A stretch of DNA of 64,000 nucleotides from NCBI RefSeq assembly GCF_004785795.1, contig NZ_SRRO01000001.1, forward strand, positions 3,472,001-3,536,000, in the 5' to 3' direction. The stretch's first letter is position 1. Each line of letters opens with the position of its first letter. Of the stretch, positions 16,233-23,774 are shown one piece after another. The translations under genes and the position numbers were made by a program. This stretch comes from Nocardioides eburneiflavus (GTDB lineage Bacteria; Actinomycetota; Actinomycetes; Propionibacteriales; Nocardioidaceae). The notes under the pieces are model-generated. The model was not told the DNA's origin and ran no database searches. It saw only the letters and a list, made by a program, of their open reading frames with translations.

Positions 16233-16670
16233 ATGAGCACTGTCACCGCAACACCCAAGCCGACCGTTCGCAACGAGCTGTCCCTGGCGCGGATCAACCT
16301 GATGCGCGCCGGCTACGCCTTCATGGCCGTAGGGCTCGCGCTCGTCAAGTGGCCCCAGCTGCCAGAAGCGCGGACGTTGCCCCTCTTCGAGGGCACCACC
16401 CTCGCGCTGCTGACCGCGATGTCGCTCCTCGCCATCCTGGGGCTGCGCTACCCCGTCAAGCTGCTCCCGCTGCTCCTGTTCGAGACCACCTGGAAGCTCC
16501 TGTGGCTCGCCCTGGTGGCCCTCCCCGTCGCTGTCAACGGAGACATGGGCGCCGCCATGAGCCAGGTCGCGTTCAACTGCACCTTCGTCGTCTTCATCAT
16601 CGCTGCCACCCCGTGGCGCTACGTCTGGTCGCAGTACGTCCGCGCCGACGGGGACGGGTGGCGACGCTGA
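16233..16670 (+). CDS. Four-helix integral membrane protein
   Basis: A 145-residue hydrophobic protein with four predicted helices (for example YAFMAVGLALVKW, LALLTAMSLLAILGL, LLLFETTWKLLWLALVALPV, FNCTFVVFIIAATPW). The ATG at 16233 follows a CAGGAGAG site. It lies 61 bases after the GHLD gene and is probably cotranscribed from operator-promoter copy 2. I do not recognise a characterised family; the size and layout resemble DoxX-like proteins. Confidence 0.7.
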   Translation: MSTVTATPKPTVRNELSLARINLMRAGYAFMAVGLALVKWPQLPEARTLPLFEGTTLALLTAMSLLAILGLRYPVKLLPLLLFETTWKLLWLALVALPVAVNGDMGAAMSQVAFNCTFVVFIIAATPWRYVWSQYVRADGDGWRR

Positions 16671-16755
16671 TCTGCCGGCTGCCCGAGACGGTCATTTGGC
16701 GGGCGCACACCACCCGCCTTCTGCTCCGCCCGGGATGCCGGCCGACGTGGAAGCC

Positions 16756-17040
16756 ACTCGACAGTTCGGCCGACTCCCCGAGGTCAGCCGCTTGCTCACC
16801 CAGGAATCGCTCCCTCGAGGAGTGCCGACCGCAGTTCTCGGAACCGGACATCTTGGCCAAGACGCTCGTCATCGAACTCGACAAGCACGTCGTCGGCGGT
16901 CTCGTGCTCGACGTCAAACGCATCGACATGCGCCGCGAGGCCTACAACGTCCGTGAGTCTCCACCGCTCGGGCGACTGGCGCGACGGCATGGTGTGCGGC
17001 CTCCTTGCCGAGGAGCAACGCGCCATGCTGTTGGCGCCGC
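16756..17040 (+). pseudogene. Decayed GNAT acetyltransferase gene
   Basis: Three fragments in three frames follow each other. FGRLPEVSRLLTQESL comes first, then PQFSEPDILAKTLVIELD with HVVGGLVLDVK joined directly to RIDMRREAYN, then SLHRSGDWRDGMVCGLLAEE. Each aligns with successive parts of the GNAT half encoded at 18893-19720 (RRLPDVNEWLT, DPDRLAATVIVE, MRREAHTRRDAFHRSGQWLD, YALLADEW). About 70 central residues, including the acetyl-CoA-binding region, are deleted. The remainder of 16671-17349 shows nothing else I can support. Confidence 0.7.
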
Positions 17041-17349
17041 GGTCGCGTCTGACGGCGCCAGCACCAGGCGTTGTGAAGCACGCCCTCGAACACCTTCCGC
17101 CGATGCCACGGGGGGTGCGCGTGTCGTCGTCCTCGCCCATGACGGTTCCTAGGACCTCCCAGACGCGTCGCCGGCCAGCAGGACCCGGTCTCCACGGTGT
17201 GCCGGCGTCGATGCGCTGCTCGACGTGCAGACCCGCCCGCGCGGCCGTCCGTCGCGCCAGCAACCTCGGCATCCTCTGACGCCCGCCCCCACCTGACGCG
17301 CACAGCCGGTGGGGCCCGGGTCGGCACGCAACGGCAATCACCACGCCGA

Positions 17350-17394
17350 TCACATCATGTTGTGATGTGCGCTCACCACGTCGCTTGGGAGCGT
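17350..17394 (+). promoter_or_regulatory. MalT-type operator-promoter, copy 3
   Basis: TCACATCATGTTGTGA (17350-17365), 7 bases, TCACCAC (17373-17379), 9 bases, and a weak -10 GAGCGT (17389-17394), at the same spacings as the other copies. The -10 match is poor, which fits a promoter that needs an activator. It precedes the three-gene operon starting at 17446. Confidence 0.68.
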
Positions 17395-17445
17395 CCTCGG
17401 CATGCCCGGCCCACCCGGTCCGGCCCAACCGCAGAGGACAAGGAC

Positions 17446-18168
17446 ATGACCACCACCCCAGCCAGCCGCCTCACAGCCAGCCGTCTCACCGCCGCGGCCG
17501 GAGTGTGCGCAGCCGTCGCCGGCGCCCTCTACGTCGGCGTCCAGATCAACCACCCGCCCGCCGACCTCGACCACATCACCGGCGCCGACGTCCTGGCCCG
17601 CGAGATCGCCAAGATGACCATGGCCGCGTTCGCCATCCTCGGCTTCACCGGCATGCTCGTCCGCAACCGCCACAAGCTCGGCACCTTCGGCGCTGTCAGC
17701 TACGTCATGGTCGTCACCGGCTACTTCGCGTTGTTCGCCAACCAGGTCATCGTCGCCACCGTCCTGCCCACCCTGACCAAGACGGACCCCGACTACGTCC
17801 AGAACTACCTCGACGGCGCCCTCGGCAACACCCCAGCCGGCGACATCGGAGCCGTCCAGACCCTCTTCCTCGTCACCGGCATCGGGTACTCCATCGGAGG
17901 CCTCCTGTTCGGCATCGCGCTGTTCCGCGCAGGCATCTTGGCCCGCTGGGCTTCCGCCCTCTTCGCCGCCGGCACCGTCTCCGCTCTCACCTTGGCGGTC
18001 CTGCCCCAGTCCTTCAACCGTCCCGCGGCCGTCCCAGTCGGCATCGCCCTCATGGGGCTCGGCTACTCCTTGTGGCGCAACCGGACCGAGACCAGCACGA
18101 GCGTCCCCGCCGCGACCGAGGGGGTCGCCGCCCCAAGCGTGGGTTCGCACGAGCCTGCGGGCCGGTGA
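17446..18168 (+). CDS. Multi-pass membrane protein of unknown function
   Basis: A 240-residue protein with six or so hydrophobic helices. Examples are AAGVCAAVAGALYVGVQI, MTMAAFAILGFTGMLV, SYVMVVTGYFALFANQVI, LFLVTGIGYSIGGLLFGIAL and ALFAAGTVSALTLAVL. ATG follows GAGGACAAGG. It resembles small DUF4386-type membrane proteins in layout but lacks their signature phrases, so no family is claimed. It is the first gene of the operon driven by operator-promoter copy 3. Confidence 0.72.
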   Translation: MTTTPASRLTASRLTAAAGVCAAVAGALYVGVQINHPPADLDHITGADVLAREIAKMTMAAFAILGFTGMLVRNRHKLGTFGAVSYVMVVTGYFALFANQVIVATVLPTLTKTDPDYVQNYLDGALGNTPAGDIGAVQTLFLVTGIGYSIGGLLFGIALFRAGILARWASALFAAGTVSALTLAVLPQSFNRPAAVPVGIALMGLGYSLWRNRTETSTSVPAATEGVAAPSVGSHEPAGR

Positions 18169-18896
18169 ACACGCCCGCCACCACCACGACACGGCGTACG
18201 ACACGGAACACCAAGCGGCCCTCGGGGGCCGGCTGGCCCGTCGCCGCCGCCCTGGTGGTCCTCACGCTCATCCCACTCAGCGCCGGGATCCTCCGTCTTC
18301 TCCAGCTCGCCGGCGGCCTGTCCGTCATGCCGGCCGACGACCGTTTCGTCGGGTTCCCTGCCGCGCTGGTCATCCACATCGCCGGCTCCGCGTGCTTCGC
18401 ACTCCTGGGCGTCGGTCAGCTCATCACCCGCTTCCGGCGCAGGCACCTCACCTGGCATCGCCGTGCCGGCCGCGTCCTGGTCGTTGCCGGCCTCGCCGTG
18501 GTGGGGTCCGCCCTCTGGCTCACCATCGGCTACCCCGCCCACCCGGGCACCGGCCCGATCCTGTTCGTCGCCAGGCTTCTCGCCGCAACCGCCATGGGTA
18601 CCTTCCTTGTCCTCGGCTTCGCTGCCATCCGCCGTCGCGACATCACCGCCCACCGGGCATGGATGGTCCGCGCCTACGCACTCGCCCTCGGAGCCGGCAC
18701 CCAAGCGTTCACCGAAGGGCTCACCGAGGCCGCAATCGGCCCCGGTGTCATCTCCGGAGACCTGGCCAAGCTCGGCGGCTGGGTCATCAACCTCGCCGTC
18801 GCCGAGTGGGCCGTCCAGCGCACCTCCCGCGCTCGTGGACCCCGGTCCGACACCCACTCGCATTCCGGTGGCCGTTCGCAGGCTGGTCCGCGATGA
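18165..18896 (+). CDS. DUF2306-like integral membrane protein
   Basis: A 243-residue membrane protein with seven predicted helices and conserved histidines at helix ends (LVIHIAGSACFALLGVGQL, LTWHRRAGRVLVVAGL, ITAHRAWMVRAYALALGAGT). That histidine pattern and the HRxxG phrase match DUF2306 proteins, which have a cytochrome-like histidine arrangement but no assigned function. The GTG start at 18165 overlaps the previous stop (GTGA) and its own stop overlaps the next ATG, so translation of three genes is coupled. Confidence 0.75.
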   Translation: MNTPATTTTRRTTRNTKRPSGAGWPVAAALVVLTLIPLSAGILRLLQLAGGLSVMPADDRFVGFPAALVIHIAGSACFALLGVGQLITRFRRRHLTWHRRAGRVLVVAGLAVVGSALWLTIGYPAHPGTGPILFVARLLAATAMGTFLVLGFAAIRRRDITAHRAWMVRAYALALGAGTQAFTEGLTEAAIGPGVISGDLAKLGGWVINLAVAEWAVQRTSRARGPRSDTHSHSGGRSQAGPR

Positions 18897-19720
18897 GCGC
18901 CCGGCCCTATGAGGTGAAGGTCGCAGGGCACCTCGACGACCACTGGAGCGGCTGGCTCGGCGGGTTCACCATCGACCGCCGCCCGAACGGCACCAGCACC
19001 TTGAGTGGAACCGCCGACCAAGCCCGGCTGCACGGCGTCCTGGCCGGCCTCCGTGACGTCGGCGTGGAGCTCATCGCCCTACAGGCCATCGAGCCGGTCG
19101 ACTCCGTCGAGGTCGCTGCTCCGGCCCCTGCGGCCGTGGGGTGGCCGCTCCGCACACGACGGCTGATGCTGCGGGCCGCCACCTGCGACGACGCCGAGGG
19201 GACGTGGGCGTACCGGCGGCTTCCCGACGTCAACGAGTGGCTCACCGGGACCTTCGACACCTACGACGACTACGTCACCCAGTTCACCGACCCCGACCGG
19301 TTGGCCGCCACCGTCATCGTCGAGCGGCACGACGCCACCCTCATCGGTGACTTCATGCTCCGCCGCCAGGACGCTTGGGCGCAGAGCGATGTCGCCGCCC
19401 GCGCCGCGGCCCAGGAGGTCGAGCTCGGCTGGGTCCTCGACCCCGCCCACGCCGGACACGGGTACGCCACCGAAGCCGTCGAGGAACTCCTGCGGCACAG
19501 CTTCGAGGAGCTGTGCGTCCACCGCGTCGTCGCCAGCTGCTTCACCGCCAACGTGACGTCGTGGCGGCTCATGGAACGGCTCGGGATGCGCCGCGAAGCG
19601 CACACCCGCCGGGACGCCTTCCACCGGTCAGGGCAGTGGCTCGACTCCTTCGGCTACGCCCTCCTCGCCGACGAGTGGCGACGCGACCGCACCGATTCGG
19701 GTGGGCTCACGTCACGGTGA
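18893..19720 (+). CDS. GHLD domain fused to a GNAT N-acetyltransferase
   Basis: This 275-residue protein has two parts. Residues 1-75 repeat the GHLD pattern (YEVKVAGHLDDHWSGWLGG, GTADQARLHGVLAGLRDVG). Residues 80-275 are a RimJ/RimL-type GNAT domain (LRTRRLMLRAATCDDAE, ELGWVLDPAHAGHGYATEA as the acetyl-CoA loop, and SWRLMERLGMRREAHTR). GNAT enzymes of this group acetylate amines or N-termini. The fusion links the unknown domain to acetyl transfer. Upstream, the homologous GNAT gene after the other GHLD operon is decayed, so GHLD plus GNAT may be the ancestral pair (inference). Its 3' end overlaps the convergent MDR gene by 14 bases. Confidence 0.88.
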   Translation: MSARPYEVKVAGHLDDHWSGWLGGFTIDRRPNGTSTLSGTADQARLHGVLAGLRDVGVELIALQAIEPVDSVEVAAPAPAAVGWPLRTRRLMLRAATCDDAEGTWAYRRLPDVNEWLTGTFDTYDDYVTQFTDPDRLAATVIVERHDATLIGDFMLRRQDAWAQSDVAARAAAQEVELGWVLDPAHAGHGYATEAVEELLRHSFEELCVHRVVASCFTANVTSWRLMERLGMRREAHTRRDAFHRSGQWLDSFGYALLADEWRRDRTDSGGLTSR

Positions 19721-20765
19721 TGACGACCTTTGCCCGGGCGTGCGTGCCCTCCATGTACCGAATGGCAGCGGTCACGTCTTCCAGGGCGAAGGTCTGGTCG
19801 ACCACCGGCCGCACTGCCCCGGACTCGACCATCTGTGAGATTCGTCGGAGGCCATCCGACGTCGGGACGGCCTGGGGGAACCGGATCTCGAACGGCTGAA
19901 GCCGAGCTACAGCCAACGCACCCATCAGGAGTCGCATCGGACCCAGGATGCGTCCCTCGCCTGCTACGCCGCCGCCGGACAGCACGAGCCGTCCACCGGG
20001 CCGGACGGTGGCCCGCAGTTCCCGAAGCGTCCGGTTCCCGACGAAGTCGACGACGGCGTCGTAGGTCTGGCCGGCCCGGGTGAAGTCGGACGCGGTGTAG
20101 TCGATGACTTCATCGGCGCCCAGCGACCTAGCGAGGTCGGCGTTGCGGGGGCTGACCACGGCGGTCACGTACGAGCCCAGCGTCTTGGCCAGCTGGACGG
20201 CGAAGGTCCCAACGCCTCCCGAGGCGCCGTTGATGAGGACCGATCCGCCCTCGCCGAGTCCCGTCTCGTCCAGGCACAACACTGCCGTGGACGCCGCGAG
20301 CGGCAGGCTCGCCGCCTCGGCGAAGCTCACACCCGCCGGGATGACCCAGAGCTGGTCTTCGGAGGCGAGGGCGTAGTCGGCAAAGGCGCCAGAGCCTTCC
20401 CCGAACACAGGGTCCCCGACCTTCCAGCGGGTGACGCCGTCGCCGACGGCGTCGACGATGCCTGCCAGGTCCGTTCCGCGGACGAGTTCGCGGGGTGCGC
20501 GCCGGCCGAAGGTGCCGCGGTCCAGCAGCCTCGCTACGCGTGGTTCACCACGCATCACGTGCCAGTCACGGGCGTTGAGCGACGCCGCATGGACCCCGAC
20601 CCGCACCTGGCCGCACGCTGGCACGGGGGCCGGCTGACGTGTCACGTCGAGCACTTCGGGTCCGCCGTAGCGCAGCTGTCGGACTGCTCTCCCGGCGGCG
20701 GGCGTCACGCCAGTGGTCCTGCTGGTGCCAGCGGCCACGGACTCCCCAAGGGACGCGGCGGCCAT
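19707..20765 (-). CDS. MDR family quinone oxidoreductase-like enzyme
   Basis: A 352-residue zinc-independent medium-chain dehydrogenase/reductase. It has the GroES-like half (RYGGPEVLDV, ASLNARDWHVMRG, GTDLAGIVDAVGDGV) and a Rossmann half with VLINGASGGVGTFAVQLAK. No structural-zinc cysteine cluster is visible. Such enzymes reduce quinones or enones with NADPH. Its ATG overlaps the permease stop as TGATG, making it the fifth gene of the operon that begins at 23675. A related but distinct MDR gene closes the paralogous ABC operon at 53472. Confidence 0.88.
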   Translation of the reverse strand: MAAASLGESVAAGTSRTTGVTPAAGRAVRQLRYGGPEVLDVTRQPAPVPACGQVRVGVHAASLNARDWHVMRGEPRVARLLDRGTFGRRAPRELVRGTDLAGIVDAVGDGVTRWKVGDPVFGEGSGAFADYALASEDQLWVIPAGVSFAEAASLPLAASTAVLCLDETGLGEGGSVLINGASGGVGTFAVQLAKTLGSYVTAVVSPRNADLARSLGADEVIDYTASDFTRAGQTYDAVVDFVGNRTLRELRATVRPGGRLVLSGGGVAGEGRILGPMRLLMGALAVARLQPFEIRFPQAVPTSDGLRRISQMVESGAVRPVVDQTFALEDVTAAIRYMEGTHARAKVVITVT

Positions 20766-21619
20766 CACTTCACCTCGGACCGGAGGACGTTGACGACGGC
20801 GAAGGCCATCGGGACGACGAGCCACACGAGACTGGTCACGGCCAGGTGCGACCAGTCGTCGCCGCCCAAGGCGCCTCGCAGCAGCGCGTCCTGGTTGTAC
20901 TTCGCGTCCACCCACGGCCGGGCGTCGGCGAACCATTGCTGGTTGAACGCCAGGAACGCCATCAGACCGGGGGCGACGAATCCGTACAGCATGTAGGCCA
21001 CGATGGCGCCGGAGCTGTTGCGGATGAGGGCGCCGAGGACGAACCCGGTGAGGAGCAGCAGCGTCTGCCCGAGAGCGAAGAAGCCGACGTCGGCCCAGCC
21101 TTGGTCCCACCCCGGGTCGACACCGGCGAGGGCAGCTCCTGCCAGGTTGCCGAGGGCACCGACGCCGAAGGCAGCGGCAGTGGCTGGGATCGTGACCAGG
21201 ACAGCGGCGACGGCCTTCGCGCTCAGGACCCTTCCTCGGTGGGGGACGAGGGTGAAGGTCGCCAGGCCGGAGCGTTGGCTCCACTCCGACGTCACGGACA
21301 ACACCGCGATGATGGGAAGGATGATGGTCATGGGGACGCCGATGGCGAGGGTGAATTGGCTGTAGGTCACCTGGTCTGCTGGGGCCCAGGCGATGATCGC
21401 GCCGCTGGTGAGGACCGCGGCGAGGCCGAGGCTGGCGAGCAGCCATCGACCCGAGCGGGTGTCGAAGCTCTTGCGGAGCTCCACGCCGACGAGGCGAGTC
21501 ACGGGAATGGGGGCGGGGGCGGTTCGGTCCGCGAAGGGCGCAGATGATGCAGCGGGGAACGCCGCTGATGTCGCCGCTGGGGATGGTGCGGTCGGCTGTG
21601 TGGTGGTGTGAGTGATCAT
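20765..21619 (-). CDS. ABC-2 type transporter permease
   Basis: A 284-residue permease with six predicted helices after a proline/alanine-rich cytoplasmic tail. Marker phrases (TRLVGVELRKSFDTRSGRW, VLSVTSEWSQRSGLATFTL, GALIRNSSGAIVAYML) recur almost exactly in the permease at 52614-53417. It pairs with the ATPase encoded just upstream (ATGA overlap). Such pairs export antibiotics or lipids; the substrate is unknown. Confidence 0.87.
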   Translation of the reverse strand: MITHTTTQPTAPSPAATSAAFPAASSAPFADRTAPAPIPVTRLVGVELRKSFDTRSGRWLLASLGLAAVLTSGAIIAWAPADQVTYSQFTLAIGVPMTIILPIIAVLSVTSEWSQRSGLATFTLVPHRGRVLSAKAVAAVLVTIPATAAAFGVGALGNLAGAALAGVDPGWDQGWADVGFFALGQTLLLLTGFVLGALIRNSSGAIVAYMLYGFVAPGLMAFLAFNQQWFADARPWVDAKYNQDALLRGALGGDDWSHLAVTSLVWLVVPMAFAVVNVLRSEVK

Positions 21620-22587
21620 GCGACTGCTCCTTGCGGGCTGGTGGTGTGCGCGGCCACATGCGGCGTTGCGTACCGGTCGCGCTGGGTGTCGGCCGTCAGG
21701 GCCAGGAACATCTCCTCGAGGCCCGCGCCGTCAGCGGATCGCAGCTCGGTGAGCGCGATGCCGGCTGCTGCTGCCGTCTGACCGACGATCTCGGCGTTGG
21801 CGTCGATGTGCAGGACGGTCGGCCGGTCGTCGCCCGTGGTGCCTGTGGCGGGGACCAGGTCGTGGCTCAGCTTGGCCGAGGTGAGTGCGTTCGAGAGGGC
21901 GACGGCGTGCCGGGTGGCGGCATGGGTGCCGGCTCCGGCGAGGAGGTCGGCCTTCGTGCCGGCAGCGACCACGCGTCCTTGGCCGATGACGACCAGGTCG
22001 TCGGCGACGACCTCGATCTCGTGCAGCAGGTGCGAGGAGAGCAGCACGGTGGCGCCGCGGTCGGCGTACCCGCGAAGCAGGTCGCGCATCCACCGGATGC
22101 CGGCCGGGTCGAGGCCGTTGGCGGGCTCGTCGAGGATGAGCACCTCGGGGTCGCCGAGGAGCGCGTGGGCGAGGCCGAGACGTTGCCGCATGCCCAGCGA
22201 GTAGTCCCTCAGGCGTCGCCCGGCTTCCTCCTTGCTGAGGCCAACAGTGTCGAGCACGTCCGAGACTCGGCTGGCCGGCAGGCCCATGGTGCGCTGGGCG
22301 ATGGTGAGGACCTCACGCCCGGTGCGACCGGCGTGCTGGGCGGAGGCGTCGAGGAGGACGCCGACCTCGATGCCCGGGTTCGGCAGGTCCTTGAACCGGC
22401 GGCCCAGGACGTGCGCGGCGCCGCGGTCGGGCGGGGTGAGCCCGACCAGGACCCGCAGGGTGGTCGACTTCCCGGCTCCGTTCGGGCCGAGGAAGCCGGT
22501 GATGCGTCCGGGGCGGGCGGTGAAGGTGACGTCGTCGACGGCGGTGAAGGTGCCGTAGGTCCTGGTGACGTGATCGACGGTGATCAT
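21616..22587 (-). CDS. ABC transporter ATP-binding protein
   Basis: A 323-residue ATPase of the drug/antibiotic exporter type. It has Walker A GPNGAGKST near residue 40, signature LGMRQRLGLA, and Walker B VLILDEPANGLDP. A C-terminal extension of about 100 residues ends in a poorly conserved tail. It is closely similar to the ATPase encoded at 51721-52617, including the phrase GVLLDASAQHAGRTGREVL. It overlaps both neighbours by ATGA. Confidence 0.92.
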   Translation of the reverse strand: MITVDHVTRTYGTFTAVDDVTFTARPGRITGFLGPNGAGKSTTLRVLVGLTPPDRGAAHVLGRRFKDLPNPGIEVGVLLDASAQHAGRTGREVLTIAQRTMGLPASRVSDVLDTVGLSKEEAGRRLRDYSLGMRQRLGLAHALLGDPEVLILDEPANGLDPAGIRWMRDLLRGYADRGATVLLSSHLLHEIEVVADDLVVIGQGRVVAAGTKADLLAGAGTHAATRHAVALSNALTSAKLSHDLVPATGTTGDDRPTVLHIDANAEIVGQTAAAAGIALTELRSADGAGLEEMFLALTADTQRDRYATPHVAAHTTSPQGAVA

Positions 22588-23360
22588 CGCTCCACCGCCG
22601 CTGCCTCGTCGCCCGTCGTACCGGTGGTGTCGGTGGGGGTCTTGAAGCCCTTGACGATGAGGTAGATGCCGAAGCCGAGCTCCCAGAAGAACTCGGGGGC
22701 GGCGGAGAGGCTCTGGAAGGCACCGCCGGGCTCGATGAGGTCGAGGACGGCAGCGGAGCCGGTGAGGACGATGCAGGTGCCGCCGATGAGGCCGAGGACC
22801 GAGAGACGGCGGGGCACCAGACCGGTGCGCCACATCATCCAGCCAAGTACGAGGCCGTTGCCGACACCGACGACGAACTGAGGACCCAGGTTGAACGTCC
22901 ACTCCTGCATGGTCAGGAACGCGTCGCCGACGACGGCCAGGCCGGCGGCGGACTGGTCGTCGGCGGCTGCGTAGTCCTGTCGCATCGTGACGACGGTGAG
23001 GACAGCGAGGATGCCCACGCCGATGAAGACGGACTCCATGATGCGGGCGGCGATGAAGGCAAGCCCGAGGTTGGGGTACCGGTACTTGACGACGGTGTAC
23101 ATCGCGGTGGCGGTACCGATGTTGGCGATGATGAGGATGCACTCGGCGAACGCACCCCACAGGACGCGGGAATCCTCGCCGGGGCCGGTGATGTAGTTGC
23201 CGTCGAACAGCGGCGGGTAGAGCCCGATCTTGGCGGAGATGGACGTCACGTAGGTGACGATGAACAGCCAGCCGACGATGGTGGCGGCGCGGCGCGTCGG
23301 GTCAGGGGTCGTCGGGCGGGCGGTGGTGGGCCGGGTGGCCGTGGGCTTGGTGGTGGTCAT
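22584..23360 (-). CDS. DUF4386 family integral membrane protein
   Basis: This 258-residue protein has six or seven helices and the DUF4386 phrases WLFIVTYVTSISAKIGLY, ECILIIANIGTATAMY, FIAARIMESVFIGVGI and EWTFNLGPQFVVGVGNGLVL, matching the product of 11540-12301 at corresponding positions. The N-terminus is a threonine/proline-rich cytoplasmic tail. It is the second gene of the operon controlled by operator-promoter copy 4 and overlaps the ATPase start as ATGA. Confidence 0.86.
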   Translation of the reverse strand: MTTTKPTATRPTTARPTTPDPTRRAATIVGWLFIVTYVTSISAKIGLYPPLFDGNYITGPGEDSRVLWGAFAECILIIANIGTATAMYTVVKYRYPNLGLAFIAARIMESVFIGVGILAVLTVVTMRQDYAAADDQSAAGLAVVGDAFLTMQEWTFNLGPQFVVGVGNGLVLGWMMWRTGLVPRRLSVLGLIGGTCIVLTGSAAVLDLIEPGGAFQSLSAAPEFFWELGFGIYLIVKGFKTPTDTTGTTGDEAAAVER

Positions 23361-23402
23361 GGTGAGCTCCTGAGTGCGTTGGCGGTTGGTGTTGGACGGT
23401 GC

Positions 23403-23675
23403 TCAGGCACCCGGGCCGGAGTCGGTGCGGGTGACGGAGAGGAGCGGGACCCCGAGGTCGCGCAGCTTGCGCAACAGCCCGTGCAAGGCCGCCTGGTCGG
23501 TGACGCGACCGCGTAGGACGGTCGTGCCGTCGTCTGTCCGGGACAGGTCGAGGCCGTCGAACCAGGCAGCCCAGCGGTCGTCGAGGCGGCCCTGGACACG
23601 GATCTCGTACCAGTCGCCGCCCCGGCCGCCGGCCGGTTCGCCGGTCGTACCGCGGGAGGTGTCGCTGCTGCTCAT
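23403..23675 (-). CDS. Small uncharacterised GHLD-domain protein, paralogue 2
   Basis: A 90-residue protein with a short S/T/G-rich N-terminus and then the GHLD pattern: WYEIRVQGRLDDRWAAWF, DDGTTVLRGRVTDQAALHG and LLRKLRDLGVPLLSVT. It is closest to the product of 15932-16171. ATG at 23675 lies six bases after the -10 TATCTT, so the message is probably leaderless. Upstream in-frame starts would lie inside the operator. It is the first gene of the operon GHLD, DUF4386, ABC ATPase, permease, MDR. Confidence 0.8.
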   Translation of the reverse strand: MSSSDTSRGTTGEPAGGRGGDWYEIRVQGRLDDRWAAWFDGLDLSRTDDGTTVLRGRVTDQAALHGLLRKLRDLGVPLLSVTRTDSGPGA

Positions 23676-23681
23676 GGCGCG

Positions 23682-23726
23682 AAGATAGGAACGGACCTGA
23701 TGACCGCGCGTCATCACAGGCGATGA
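23682..23726 (-). promoter_or_regulatory. MalT-type operator-promoter, copy 4
   Basis: On the minus strand: TCATCGCCTGTGATGA (23726-23711), 7 bases, TCATCAG (23703-23697), 9 bases, then the -10 TATCTT (23687-23682), six bases before the start codon. All spacings equal those of the other three copies. The bases differ in a concerted way (C to T in each half-site), so it may be tuned to the second regulator, whose gene ends 49 bases upstream. Confidence 0.7.
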
Positions 23727-23774
23727 CAGCGCTGATGAACTTCCTCCGGCAGCCGCCAGGACAACCTGGGTGCG

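Noticed and set aside
19130..19720. GNAT half as a separate gene
   Set aside because: The frame is continuous with the GHLD part and no ribosome site or start lies at the domain border, so it is treated as one fusion protein.
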